Shown here: one piece after another, positions 8,419 through 16,900 of the stretch
Numbering within the stretch: the stretch's first letter is position 1
Layout: every line of letters begins with the position of its first letter
Source: Candidatus Rhodoferax odensensis
Lineage (GTDB): Bacteria; Pseudomonadota; Gammaproteobacteria; Burkholderiales; Burkholderiaceae_C
Assembly (NCBI GenBank): GCA_016718405.1
Contig: JADKDJ010000010.1
Coordinates: 119,221 to 183,220, forward strand
Direction: 5' to 3'
DNA length: 64,000 nt
Notes under the pieces: model-generated
The model's input: only the letters and a program-made list of their open reading frames with translations
Told to the model about the DNA's origin: nothing
Database searches by the model: none
Program-made: the position numbers and the translations under genes

Positions 8419-9576
8419 CTACGGCGCGGTCGGCTTTGCTATCTCCGAGAAGCCGTACAGGCGTTCCGGCGGCAATCGCGCCAATATGGCCTTGTTGCTC
8501 ACGATGCCGGTGATCGTGAACTCGGCCAGCGCAGAGTCGCGCCGAACTGTCTTGGCGATCAAGTGCTCCACCTTGTCGGTGATGACGGCAACAATCGGCG
8601 CGCGCGCATTGGCCGTGCGTTTAACCACCACTGCCAGTTCACCCGAGGCCAGCTTGACCAGATCGCCGGGTGGATAGATGCCGAACTGTTTGACCAGTGC
8701 CGTCGACAACATGCCGCCATTGTCCTCTTTGAACAATTGTCGGGCGGCTTCCTGCGCCGACAAAGCTGGGCGTAACGCCCGCGGGCTGATCTTGGCCATG
8801 AAGACATCGGCCAGACGCAGGATCGACGCCATCTCGGACAGCTTTGTTTCCTTCATCGGATAACCCGTTCCATCGGGGCGCTCGTGGTGCTGTATCACCG
8901 CAGTCAGCCAGTCAGGGTCGGCAACGCCGGCCGCGACGAGCTGATCGTGCGCGCGCTGCGGATGCTCGCTGATCTGCAAGCGCTGCTTGTCGCGCATGGG
9001 AAAGTCCTGCCCCGCCATTTGCCCCTGCAGGTCCATGATCGACAAATTCATGGTCAAGGCGGCCTTGACCAACTTGTTGGTGCGCTCCTTGGGCCACGTC
9101 AGGTAGCGCGACAGCAAAATACACAACATGGCGCAATGCAGCACATGGGCATAACCATAATAAAAGGTCTTGACCTGTTCCTGCCGCACACAGCGGTAAA
9201 TGGCAATGTCCGCGTCGTTGTCGACCAAATTGACCACTTGCAAGGCAAGCCGCTCGATGCCCTCAACCAATGCGGCCCCGCGCGCAGCATCCGCCAGCAA
9301 CTGCTGCAGGTCGCGTTCGGCCTGGTCCCACAGACCGAACAGATTGAGGTGACGCTCGACGCGCGGTTCAACCTGCGCAGTGACCTGGGACGATGTCACG
9401 GCCTTGACCTCTTCGACATCAACAAAGGCGCCACGCTCCAGCAACAAGTCGAGTTGATGCTCAGTCTCGACCACGTGCCCACGACTGAGCAGCAGCTGCC
9501 CCTGGTCATCGCGCACGCTCCACGGCAACGGCGCGCCCAGTTGCACCTTGGCGCGCGGTAGTCTCAGCATCTTCAT
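8419..9576 (-). CDS. degenerate HD-GYP domain protein
   Basis: A 385-residue protein whose C-terminal part matches HD-GYP c-di-GMP phosphodiesterases: SEHPQRAHDQL, the signature IQHHERPDGTGYP, and LRLADVFMAKISPR. At the position of the namesake HD pair (normally LLHDIGK) the sequence reads LTMNLSIMD, so both metal-binding residues are missing. The first His region (YAHVLHCAML) is also divergent. The N-terminal 110 residues form a separate domain of unknown type. Likely a catalytically impaired receptor or scaffold in cyclic di-GMP signalling rather than a phosphodiesterase; that is inference from the missing residues. Confidence 0.8.
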   Translation of the reverse strand: MKMLRLPRAKVQLGAPLPWSVRDDQGQLLLSRGHVVETEHQLDLLLERGAFVDVEEVKAVTSSQVTAQVEPRVERHLNLFGLWDQAERDLQQLLADAARGAALVEGIERLALQVVNLVDNDADIAIYRCVRQEQVKTFYYGYAHVLHCAMLCILLSRYLTWPKERTNKLVKAALTMNLSIMDLQGQMAGQDFPMRDKQRLQISEHPQRAHDQLVAAGVADPDWLTAVIQHHERPDGTGYPMKETKLSEMASILRLADVFMAKISPRALRPALSAQEAARQLFKEDNGGMLSTALVKQFGIYPPGDLVKLASGELAVVVKRTANARAPIVAVITDKVEHLIAKTVRRDSALAEFTITGIVSNKAILARLPPERLYGFSEIAKPTAP

Positions 9577-9855
9577 CCCGAACCGTCCTTCATCTGGTCA
9601 TCCCATCCATTAGTGCGGTCGCTGCCAAAAAGCCATGGCACAGTTTACGCCGCATGCTCTGAATTGCATAGCGTTCTGATTCTGCTTGCCCGGGTCTGCC
9701 GGGGGACGGCACAGCCGGCGGACGGGCTCTTCGCCAGCACACCACCGGCACGGGACTAACGCCGCCTCGCCGCGGTGATCACCGATCTGCCGACTGAGAC
9801 CATAATTGCGCCTTTGCTGGATCAATCCAGCTTCAATATTTGTGGAATCAGACCC

Positions 9856-10974
9856 ATGCACCGTGTCGCCATCAGCAGTACCGGACTGTTCGTCCCGCCC
9901 GAGGTCATCACCAACGAAGAGTTGGTGCTCGCATTCAATCACTACGCCGAGTTGCAAAACACGCGCCATGCCGTCGAGATCGCTGCTGGCTCGCGTGCCG
10001 CGGTACCGCTGTCGAGCATCGAATTCATCGAGAAAGCCTCCGGCATCAAGCAGCGCTATGTGATGGAGAAAAGCGGCATTCTGGACCCGCTGCGGATGTA
10101 CCCGCGATTGCACCCGCGCGCCGACAACGAGCTGTCACTGATGGCCGAGATTGCCGTGGCGGCCGCCCGCGACGCTCTGGGGCGCGCCGACAAGACCGCG
10201 CAGGACGTTGACGGCGTGATCTGCGCGGCGGCCAATATGCAGCGCGCCTATCCGGCCATGGCGGTCGAGATACAGGCCGCACTGGGCATCAGGGGCTATG
10301 GTTTTGACATGAACGTGGCGTGCTCATCAGCCACCTTCGCCATCGAGATGGCGACCAACGCGGTACGCTGCGGGTCGGCGCGCGCCATCCTGGTGGTGAA
10401 CCCCGAGTTGACCTCGGCGCACCAGTGCTGGACCGACCGAGACTGCCACTTCATTTTCGGTGACGTCTGCACCGCGATCCTGATCGAGCGGCTGGATCTG
10501 GCTCCGGCCTCATCCTTCGAGATTATCGGCACCCGGCTGCTGACTTCCTTTTCCAACAACATTCGCAACAATGCGGGCTTCATGTCACGCAGCGAGGATC
10601 GCGACCCACAGGACCGCGACCAACAGTTCTATCAGGAAGGCCGCAAGGTTTTCAAGGAAGTCTGCCCGATGGCCGCAGAGCACATCAGTGCGCACCTGGC
10701 TGGCCATGGCATTGAACCCGCGGGGGTGCGTCGCTATTGGTTGCACCAGGCCAATCTGGGCATGAACCAGTTGATCGCGCGCAAGCTGCTCGGCCGCGAC
10801 CCTGCGCCACTGGAGGCGCCGGTGATCCTGGACGAGTTTGCCAACACCGCGTCGGCCGGCTCGATCATCGCGTTTCACCGGCACCACGCCGATGTGAAAG
10901 CGGGCGAAGTCGGGGTAATCTGTTCCTTTGGCGCGGGCTACTCAATCGGCAGCGCGGTGCTGCGCAGACTCTAA
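9856..10974 (+). CDS. 3-oxoacyl-ACP synthase III (FabH/KAS III-like)
   Basis: Thiolase-fold condensing enzyme of 372 residues that would join an acyl-CoA starter to a malonyl unit. The KAS III triad is visible: Cys in NVACSSATF, His in YWLHQANLGMN, and Asn in EFANTASAGS. It is longer than housekeeping FabH (about 320 residues) and carries an insertion near residues 30-75, as in beta-ketoacyl synthase III paralogues outside the fab cluster. Start chosen at the ATG 9856 (MHRVAISSTG), since the earlier in-frame GTG adds a non-homologous leader. No fab genes are adjacent. The product is unknown. Confidence 0.85.
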   Translation: MHRVAISSTGLFVPPEVITNEELVLAFNHYAELQNTRHAVEIAAGSRAAVPLSSIEFIEKASGIKQRYVMEKSGILDPLRMYPRLHPRADNELSLMAEIAVAAARDALGRADKTAQDVDGVICAAANMQRAYPAMAVEIQAALGIRGYGFDMNVACSSATFAIEMATNAVRCGSARAILVVNPELTSAHQCWTDRDCHFIFGDVCTAILIERLDLAPASSFEIIGTRLLTSFSNNIRNNAGFMSRSEDRDPQDRDQQFYQEGRKVFKEVCPMAAEHISAHLAGHGIEPAGVRRYWLHQANLGMNQLIARKLLGRDPAPLEAPVILDEFANTASAGSIIAFHRHHADVKAGEVGVICSFGAGYSIGSAVLRRL

Positions 10975-11081
10975 GCCGAATCAGGCTGGCCGGTCCCCTG
11001 CGCCACCGGCGTGAGCATGGCGGTTTCGGCCATCATGCATCGATGATCCGGTGGGGTCTGCCGTGACCACGAGCCCACTGT

Positions 11082-11609
11082 CTACATCAACGCCCGCTTG
11101 AGCCGGATCTCTTCGATCCGCAGGGTGCCCATGGCTACGGTGCGGGCGCTTGAGGGCTCGCGTTTGAACCCTGCCAACTCATGGAAGCGCAGCGCACGCT
11201 CGTTGCCCAAAGGCACCCACAGCGTCACCTTGGAACAGCCCTCTTCCTGCAAGCCCTCGCGGGCCGCGTCCCACAGGGCGAGCCCGACACCTTGCCCCCA
11301 ATGTGAGGTGGCGGCGTAAATCGCCCAGATTTCCCCCGTGGTGGGCGGTGTGCCCTTGTCGCGTGAGCGGTCGAAGCCCACGAAGCCCACAATTTTGCCC
11401 TCATCGAGTGCCACTTGAACCTGCGGCTCGCTGAATTCAATGGCTTCTCGCCAATAGGCCTGACGCTTCTCGATGGGGATGGGGGGTAAGGCCTCCTGGG
11501 ACAGAAGGCCCTTGTTGGCCGCTTGGTCAGCGGCCGCATGAATCTCGGCAATGGCCTTGGCGTCGCGCAGGGTAGCGGGACGAACCTCGAAGGTGGTCAG
11601 ACTGGTCAT
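11082..11609 (-). CDS. GNAT family N-acetyltransferase
   Basis: A 175-residue acetyltransferase. The N-terminal FEVRPATLRDAKAIAEIHAAA segment is the usual GNAT helix 1 region, EGKIVGFVGFDRS forms the central strands, and the acetyl-CoA-binding loop reads SHWGQGVGLALWDAARE (Q/R-x2-G-x-G/A). Start set at ATG 11609 (MTSLTTF); the longer frame upstream is unlike the family. The substrate cannot be predicted. It is convergent with the KAS III gene and divergent from an acyl-CoA synthetase. Confidence 0.85.
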   Translation of the reverse strand: MTSLTTFEVRPATLRDAKAIAEIHAAADQAANKGLLSQEALPPIPIEKRQAYWREAIEFSEPQVQVALDEGKIVGFVGFDRSRDKGTPPTTGEIWAIYAATSHWGQGVGLALWDAAREGLQEEGCSKVTLWVPLGNERALRFHELAGFKREPSSARTVAMGTLRIEEIRLKRALM

Positions 11610-11805
11610 GAAACGACAAACCGCGCACTGGCGCGGCAACAAAGAAACTCGGGAGCTGGATTGTCGCCCAAAACCTGATCGATTCATCAGAACGTGGTCC
11701 ACGCGCGAGCGCCGACAGCAAGCCACCATAGCAGGGGTTTCCACCTAGGGTCGAACCATCAACCTAGGGTCAATACCGTTGCCTTGGCCATCACGGCACT
11801 GCACC

Positions 11806-13527
11806 ATGCGCGTCAATCAAATGGATCACCCGATGCCCAATCCCATCCAACTCAGTAAAGACGACCTTCCCCTGCAACGCTTCTATCGCTGGGAGAAGGA
11901 ACGGGCCGACAAGGTATTCCTGACACAGCCTATCGGCGGGGGTGCCGTGCGCGACATCACCTGGGCACAAGCTGGTGACGAACTGCGCCGGATGGCAAGC
12001 TGGCTGCAGGCGCAGGGTTGGCCAGCGGGCAGCACAGTGGCGATACTGGGCAAAAACAGCGCGCACTGGATTCTGGCCGATCTGGCGATCTGGATGGCGG
12101 GCTATGTGTCGGTGCCGATCTATCCAACCTTCAATGGCCAGGCGCTGCGCTACATCCTGGAACACAGCGAAGCCAAGGCTTGCTTTGTGGGCAAGTTGGA
12201 CGACACGCTCAGCCTGCAAGATGGCGTGCCAGCGTCGGTGCCCCTGATCACGCTGCCATTGGCGCCTTCGTCGGTCAAGGGCGCGTCCTGGGACCAGTTG
12301 ATTGCCAGCAGCGCGCCGCTGGCGGGCCAGCCGGTGCGTGATGGCGAGAGCCTGTGCACCATCATCTACACCTCCGGCACCACGGGCAACCCGAAGGGCG
12401 TCATGCACAAGTTCAGCGCCCTGACCTGGGGGCTGAAGGCGGCTGCGGCACGCATTGCGATGAACAGTGAAGACCGCTACATCTCCTACTTGCCATTGGC
12501 TCATGTGGCGGAGCGCATGGTGATCGAGCAAGGCGTGTTGCACAACGGCAGCCGCGTCTTTTTTGCGGAGTCGCTCGACACTTTCGTGCAAGACCTGCAG
12601 CGGGCGCGACCGACGGTGTTCTTCTCGGTGCCACGCCTGTGGGTCAAGTTTCAGCAAGGCGTACACCACAAACTGCCGGCCGCCAAGCTCAAACGACTGC
12701 TCGGTCTGCCCTTGATCGGCTGGCTGGTACGACGCAAAGTGCTCAAGGGGCTGGGGCTGGACCAGTGCCGTATCGCCGCCGGCGGGGCGGCGCCAATGCC
12801 ACCTGAGGTACTTCACTGGTATCGTGACCTGGGACTGGACCTGATCGAGGTCTATGGCATGACCGAGAACAGCGGCGTCTCACACGCCACCCTGCCCGGC
12901 ACGTTCCGCCCAGGCACGGTTGGGCTCCCCTACGACGGCATTGAGAGCCGCATCGACCCCACCAGCGGCGAAATCCAGATGCGTTGCCCGGCGCTGATGC
13001 TGGGTTACTACAAGGATCCGGTGCAAACCGCCGCCAGCTTCACCGACGATGGCTGGCTGCGCACGGGCGACAAGGGCCAAATTGGAACCGACGGCTGCCT
13101 GCGCATCACCGGTCGGGTCAAGGATATCTTCAAGACCAGCAAGGGCAAGTACGTGGCGCCAGCGCCAATTGAAGACCTGTTGGTTACCCACCCGGACATC
13201 GAAGCCTGCGCCGTGACCGGCGCAAATTTCTCCCAACCGCTGGCGCTGGTGATGCTGTCAGCCGACGCCATCACCAACTGCGCCTCGGCCCAGGGCAAGG
13301 CAGCGTTGATCGAGTCGCTTAAAGCCCATCTGAAGGCGGTGAACGCCAAACTGGAGCCACACGAGAAGCTTGAGTGCCTGGCGATCGTCACAACGCCATG
13401 GACACCCGAGAACGGCTTTGTGACGCCCACGCTCAAAGTCAAGCGCGCCCGCATCGAAGATGTCTACGCCAACCGCTACCAGGGGTGGATAGCGCAGGCC
13501 ACGCCAGTGGTCTGGGCCGACGCCTGA
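11806..13527 (+). CDS. AMP-dependent acyl-CoA synthetase (long-chain type)
   Basis: Adenylate-forming enzyme of about 573 residues that activates a fatty or aryl acid to its CoA thioester. It shows the AMP-binding loop YTSGTTGNPKGV, the YGMTEN motif, DGWLRTGDKG, and a C-terminal GRVKDIFKTSKGKYVAP stretch holding the catalytic-lysine region. Domain arrangement and the ISYLPLAHVAERM segment match long-chain fatty acyl-CoA ligases (FadD15-like). Several starts are possible (11806, 11821, 11833), none with a clear ribosome-binding site; 11806 is used. No operon partner is evident. Confidence 0.87.
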   Translation: MRVNQMDHPMPNPIQLSKDDLPLQRFYRWEKERADKVFLTQPIGGGAVRDITWAQAGDELRRMASWLQAQGWPAGSTVAILGKNSAHWILADLAIWMAGYVSVPIYPTFNGQALRYILEHSEAKACFVGKLDDTLSLQDGVPASVPLITLPLAPSSVKGASWDQLIASSAPLAGQPVRDGESLCTIIYTSGTTGNPKGVMHKFSALTWGLKAAAARIAMNSEDRYISYLPLAHVAERMVIEQGVLHNGSRVFFAESLDTFVQDLQRARPTVFFSVPRLWVKFQQGVHHKLPAAKLKRLLGLPLIGWLVRRKVLKGLGLDQCRIAAGGAAPMPPEVLHWYRDLGLDLIEVYGMTENSGVSHATLPGTFRPGTVGLPYDGIESRIDPTSGEIQMRCPALMLGYYKDPVQTAASFTDDGWLRTGDKGQIGTDGCLRITGRVKDIFKTSKGKYVAPAPIEDLLVTHPDIEACAVTGANFSQPLALVMLSADAITNCASAQGKAALIESLKAHLKAVNAKLEPHEKLECLAIVTTPWTPENGFVTPTLKVKRARIEDVYANRYQGWIAQATPVVWADA

Positions 13528-13546
13528 GCGCCGCTGGTCATACGCC

Positions 13547-14719
13547 CTATCCGCGTTCTCGCTTGCGACGCTCGGCGCCGCTGGCGGGCTCACCATGCTG
13601 GACCTTGTGCAGGGATGTAGCGATATCTGGGTCCAATGGCGTCTGCGCGGTGCTGACCACCTCCTTGGCCAGCTCGCGCGCCTCGGACCACAGACCCAAT
13701 CCGCGCAGCTCTTGAATCAGCGAGACGCTGACGTCAAGCTCACCCTCCGGCTCAGGGGGCGGCAACGCATGCGCAGCGGCCACGTCACTTGACAGCGGCA
13801 GCGCATCGGACTGGCCCGACGGATCCGACAGTTCAATCAGCACATCCACGCCAGGCGCTTCAGGCGGCACGCTTGGGCCGCTGGCGAACAACAAGTCGGA
13901 CTGCAACAGGGAGCTTGGCGCGTCGGACGGTTCATCATCGCGCCAGGCGATCTCCGACCCGTAGGAAGGCAACCGAACTCGCTCGGAACGCTTCGCTGCA
14001 AGGGACTTGCGAACCCGCTCCACTTCGCTCGCTGCAGCCTCAGGATCGAACGCCAGGCCGAGCTCTGGCGCGGCAAACGGACCGTCCCGCCGCGGCGCAG
14101 TCAACGGCGACATCGACGAGTCCAGGCTATCGGAGTCGACGAACGTCACGTCCAGCGAAGAGGGGCGAAACGCCGAGTCTTGAACCACCGGTCGCCGCTC
14201 CGGCGGTGATGACGCTACCGCACCATGCCCTGGCGCGGACGGGCTGACCTCGGCAGACGCGCCAGGCTGGGGCGGTTGGACGGGCATTGGGGTTGACGTC
14301 GGACCAGCAGCGGGCGCCGTCAAAGCAGGAGGCTGGAAACTGCTGTCGGCTTGGGCGCGCGCGGCGGCACTGGCGGGCCGAACCACTCGGCGCCGCCCAA
14401 AACGCCACCGCAGCGCCAACAAGCCCAGCGCAAAAGCGGCCAAACTTAGCGCCACGACCGCGTCAGTGCCGCGCTGCGACTGCTGCGCCAACAGCGCTGG
14501 CGTCTGCTGCTGCAAGCTGGCCAGCTCGGCCTGAGTGTTCTGCGCCTGCACACGCAGCGCCTTGAGCTCGGCCGCCAGCTTGTCGACGCCCTGGCCGCCA
14601 TCAGGCGCAGTCGGCTTGGCGGTCGGCTCTGCGACGGCAGCATTACTAGCAGCGACAACGCTTGGTGTGGGCAAGATGCATCCGCAAAAAATGGTGCCCC
14701 GGCCAGGCGGACTTGTCAC
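13547..14719 (-). CDS. FimV-like single-pass membrane protein
   Basis: A 390-residue proline/alanine-rich protein. An N-terminal segment with a short coiled coil (LAAELKALRVQAQNTQAEL...) precedes one membrane helix (about residues 88-104), followed by a long low-complexity cytoplasmic region and a conserved C-terminal motif (VSLIQELRGLGLWSEARELAKEV) resembling the FimV C-terminal TPR-like domain. FimV proteins organise the cell pole and type IV pili, usually with LysM repeats in a longer chain, which are absent here. The start is uncertain: GTG at 14719 is used. Assignment to FimV is by architecture only. Confidence 0.55.
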   Translation of the reverse strand: MTSPPGRGTIFCGCILPTPSVVAASNAAVAEPTAKPTAPDGGQGVDKLAAELKALRVQAQNTQAELASLQQQTPALLAQQSQRGTDAVVALSLAAFALGLLALRWRFGRRRVVRPASAAARAQADSSFQPPALTAPAAGPTSTPMPVQPPQPGASAEVSPSAPGHGAVASSPPERRPVVQDSAFRPSSLDVTFVDSDSLDSSMSPLTAPRRDGPFAAPELGLAFDPEAAASEVERVRKSLAAKRSERVRLPSYGSEIAWRDDEPSDAPSSLLQSDLLFASGPSVPPEAPGVDVLIELSDPSGQSDALPLSSDVAAAHALPPPEPEGELDVSVSLIQELRGLGLWSEARELAKEVVSTAQTPLDPDIATSLHKVQHGEPASGAERRKRERG

Positions 14720-14946
14720 CTCATCAATGAATCAGCCGAGCCGCCAGTTGCTGGGCAGGTGTCTCTGTCGGCAATGATAGTACAGGCGAGGCTGGCGCAG
14801 GGGGCTGTCGCGGGCGGGTAAATCACGCTGACGCGGCCACCGGCATTGGCCATAATGAGCACGACTCCGGATTGACCACTCGGCAACCGACGTACTTCTG
14901 CGGGTCAGCCGTCGGTGGATAGTGACCCGAAATCAAAGGCCCACAT

Positions 14947-16584
14947 ATGAAGTTGATCCAAAGCACCGCGTCAGGGATATTGCTTGTCTTGTTGGCCGGC
15001 TGTAGCACGCAGAGCGTTGATCGGATTGCGCCGGACCAGGCGGTGCGCCTGACGGTGCTGCACACCAATGATCACCATGGGCGGTTTTGGAAGAACGGCG
15101 ACGGCGAATATGGCATGGCCGCGCGCAAGACCGTGATCGACACCATCCGCGCCGAAGTCGCGCAGGCCGGCGGCTACACGCTGCTGCTTGACGGCGGTGA
15201 CGTCAACACCGGCGTTCCCGAGTCCGACCTGCAAGACGCAGTACCCGATATCAAAGGCATGAACCTGTTGGGCTATGACGCCATGGCCGTGGGCAACCAT
15301 GAGTTCGACAAGCCGTCGGCGGTGCTCGCGCGTCAACGCGAACTGGCCCGTTTCCCGATGCTGTCGGCCAACATTTACCGCCAGGGGCAACGCCTGTTCG
15401 AGCCCTACAAGATATTCAGCACAGGCCCGCTGCGGGTCGCCGTGATGGGGCTCACGACCGAGGACACCCACAAGATGGCGCACCCCGACCACGTCAAGGG
15501 CATCGAGTTTCGAAGCGTGATCGCCGAGGCCAGCCGCCTGGTGCCTGAGTTGCGGGCCAAGGCCGATGTGGTGATCGCGGCCACGCACATGGGGCACTAC
15601 CAGAATGGGGAGCACGGCACCCAAGCGATGGGCGATGTGGAGATGGCGCGCGCTGTGTCTGGCATCGATCTGGTGGTTGGTGGACACACCCAAAACCCAG
15701 CCTGCATGAAAGCCGAAAACGTGATCGACCAAGCCCATGTTCCAGGCGCGCCTTGCCAACCCGATCGCCAGAACGGCACCTGGATCGTGCAGGCGCATGA
15801 ATGGGGCAAGTATGTGGGACGCGCGGACTTCGAATACCGCCAGGGAGCGTTTACGCTGGTACGTTATGCATTGATACCGGTCAACCTGAAGCAACGCGTC
15901 GCGCAGGCCAATGGCGCCAGCACGCTGCGGCTGCACACTGCGGAGATTGCCGAGAACCCGGAGATGCTCACCCTGCTTTGGCCGTATCAGAATTTCGGGC
16001 AGCAGATGCTACTGGTCGATGTCGGCAGCACTGATGCCGCATTGCCAGGCGACCGGGCCACGGTGCGATCGCGCCAGACCACACTCGGGCGCATGGTGGG
16101 GCAAGCCATGATGGCGCGCACGCGCGCCGATCTGGCGGTGATCAACTCTGGCGGCATTCGCGACTCGCTGCCCGCTGGCAGGCTGACTTACAAGGACGTG
16201 CTCAAGGTCCATCCCTTTGGCAACACCATCGTCACGGTGGAGCTCAGCGGCACCGAACTCATGGCCTACCTGGCGGTGGTGGCCAAGATGACCCCCGGCG
16301 CCGGGGCTTTCCCCCAGTTCGCCGGTATCGAGCTGGTGATCGACTCCGGCAAGGTGACGCAGGCGCGGATTCAGGGAGCAGCGGTGGACCCGGCTCGCAC
16401 TTACCGCATGGCCGTCAACAACTTTGTCGCCTCGGGCGGTGACGGTTACCCCAGGTTGACCCAGCACAGGAGCTTTGCCGACAGCGGCTTTGTCGATGCC
16501 GAGGTGCTGCGCGCGTTTATTGGCGCCAACAGCCCGATCAAGGTCGCCGAGTTCGCACCCGAGCAAGTGGTTCATCGGCGTTGA
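14947..16584 (+). CDS. 5'-nucleotidase/2',3'-cyclic phosphodiesterase (UshA-like lipoprotein)
   Basis: Periplasmic metallophosphoesterase of 545 residues. The signal peptide ends in a lipobox (LVLLAGCS, Cys about 19), so it should be a lipoprotein. The N-terminal calcineurin-like domain carries metal motifs VLHTNDHHGRF, LLDGGDVNTG, AVGNHEFD, AATHMGH and VVGGHTQN. The C-terminal 5'-nucleotidase domain follows, with INSGGIRDSLPAG and the substrate-stacking region FVASGGDGYP. It probably dephosphorylates external nucleotides so that nucleosides can be taken up. An NPP of this type could feed the purine route encoded near 55-64 kb, though the genes are far apart. Confidence 0.9.
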   Translation: MKLIQSTASGILLVLLAGCSTQSVDRIAPDQAVRLTVLHTNDHHGRFWKNGDGEYGMAARKTVIDTIRAEVAQAGGYTLLLDGGDVNTGVPESDLQDAVPDIKGMNLLGYDAMAVGNHEFDKPSAVLARQRELARFPMLSANIYRQGQRLFEPYKIFSTGPLRVAVMGLTTEDTHKMAHPDHVKGIEFRSVIAEASRLVPELRAKADVVIAATHMGHYQNGEHGTQAMGDVEMARAVSGIDLVVGGHTQNPACMKAENVIDQAHVPGAPCQPDRQNGTWIVQAHEWGKYVGRADFEYRQGAFTLVRYALIPVNLKQRVAQANGASTLRLHTAEIAENPEMLTLLWPYQNFGQQMLLVDVGSTDAALPGDRATVRSRQTTLGRMVGQAMMARTRADLAVINSGGIRDSLPAGRLTYKDVLKVHPFGNTIVTVELSGTELMAYLAVVAKMTPGAGAFPQFAGIELVIDSGKVTQARIQGAAVDPARTYRMAVNNFVASGGDGYPRLTQHRSFADSGFVDAEVLRAFIGANSPIKVAEFAPEQVVHRR

Positions 16585-16687
16585 GGCAAACTTCGCAAAG
16601 CTGCGCCCAACCGCGCGCAAGATTGGATCGATAATCACCTGGCCCCCGCCTGAGACGGGGCGTGCCATCCAACCCAAGGAGACGATC

Positions 16688-16828
16688 ATGGCCAAAGGTC
16701 AGCAAAAGAGTAACAAGGAAGCCAAGAAACCGAAGAAGGACACCTCGCCGCCCAAACCAGCGTCTCCCGATGCGGTTCGGCCCACCATCACCACGGTGGT
16801 GCCGGTACGCGGAAAGCTCAAAAAGTAG
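16688..16828 (+). CDS. 46-residue lysine-rich small protein
   Basis: Short gene encoding a 46-residue, very basic peptide starting MAKGQQKSNKEAKKPKK and ending VPVRGKLKK, with a central Pro/Ser/Thr-rich segment. Gene reality is supported by an ideal AAGGAG ribosome-binding site six bases before the ATG and a stop followed by a short gap to the next gene. Similar Lys-rich 40-50-residue proteins with this start are, from memory, common in Comamonadaceae annotations as hypotheticals. No domain or function is known; nucleic-acid binding is a guess from charge. Confidence 0.75.
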   Translation: MAKGQQKSNKEAKKPKKDTSPPKPASPDAVRPTITTVVPVRGKLKK

Positions 16829-16900
16829 CATCCCCGCGCAAGCGGCGCGACTTGCGCGGTTGCGTCGCGTTTACCCACCCACGGCATCGCCACCGGCCCG

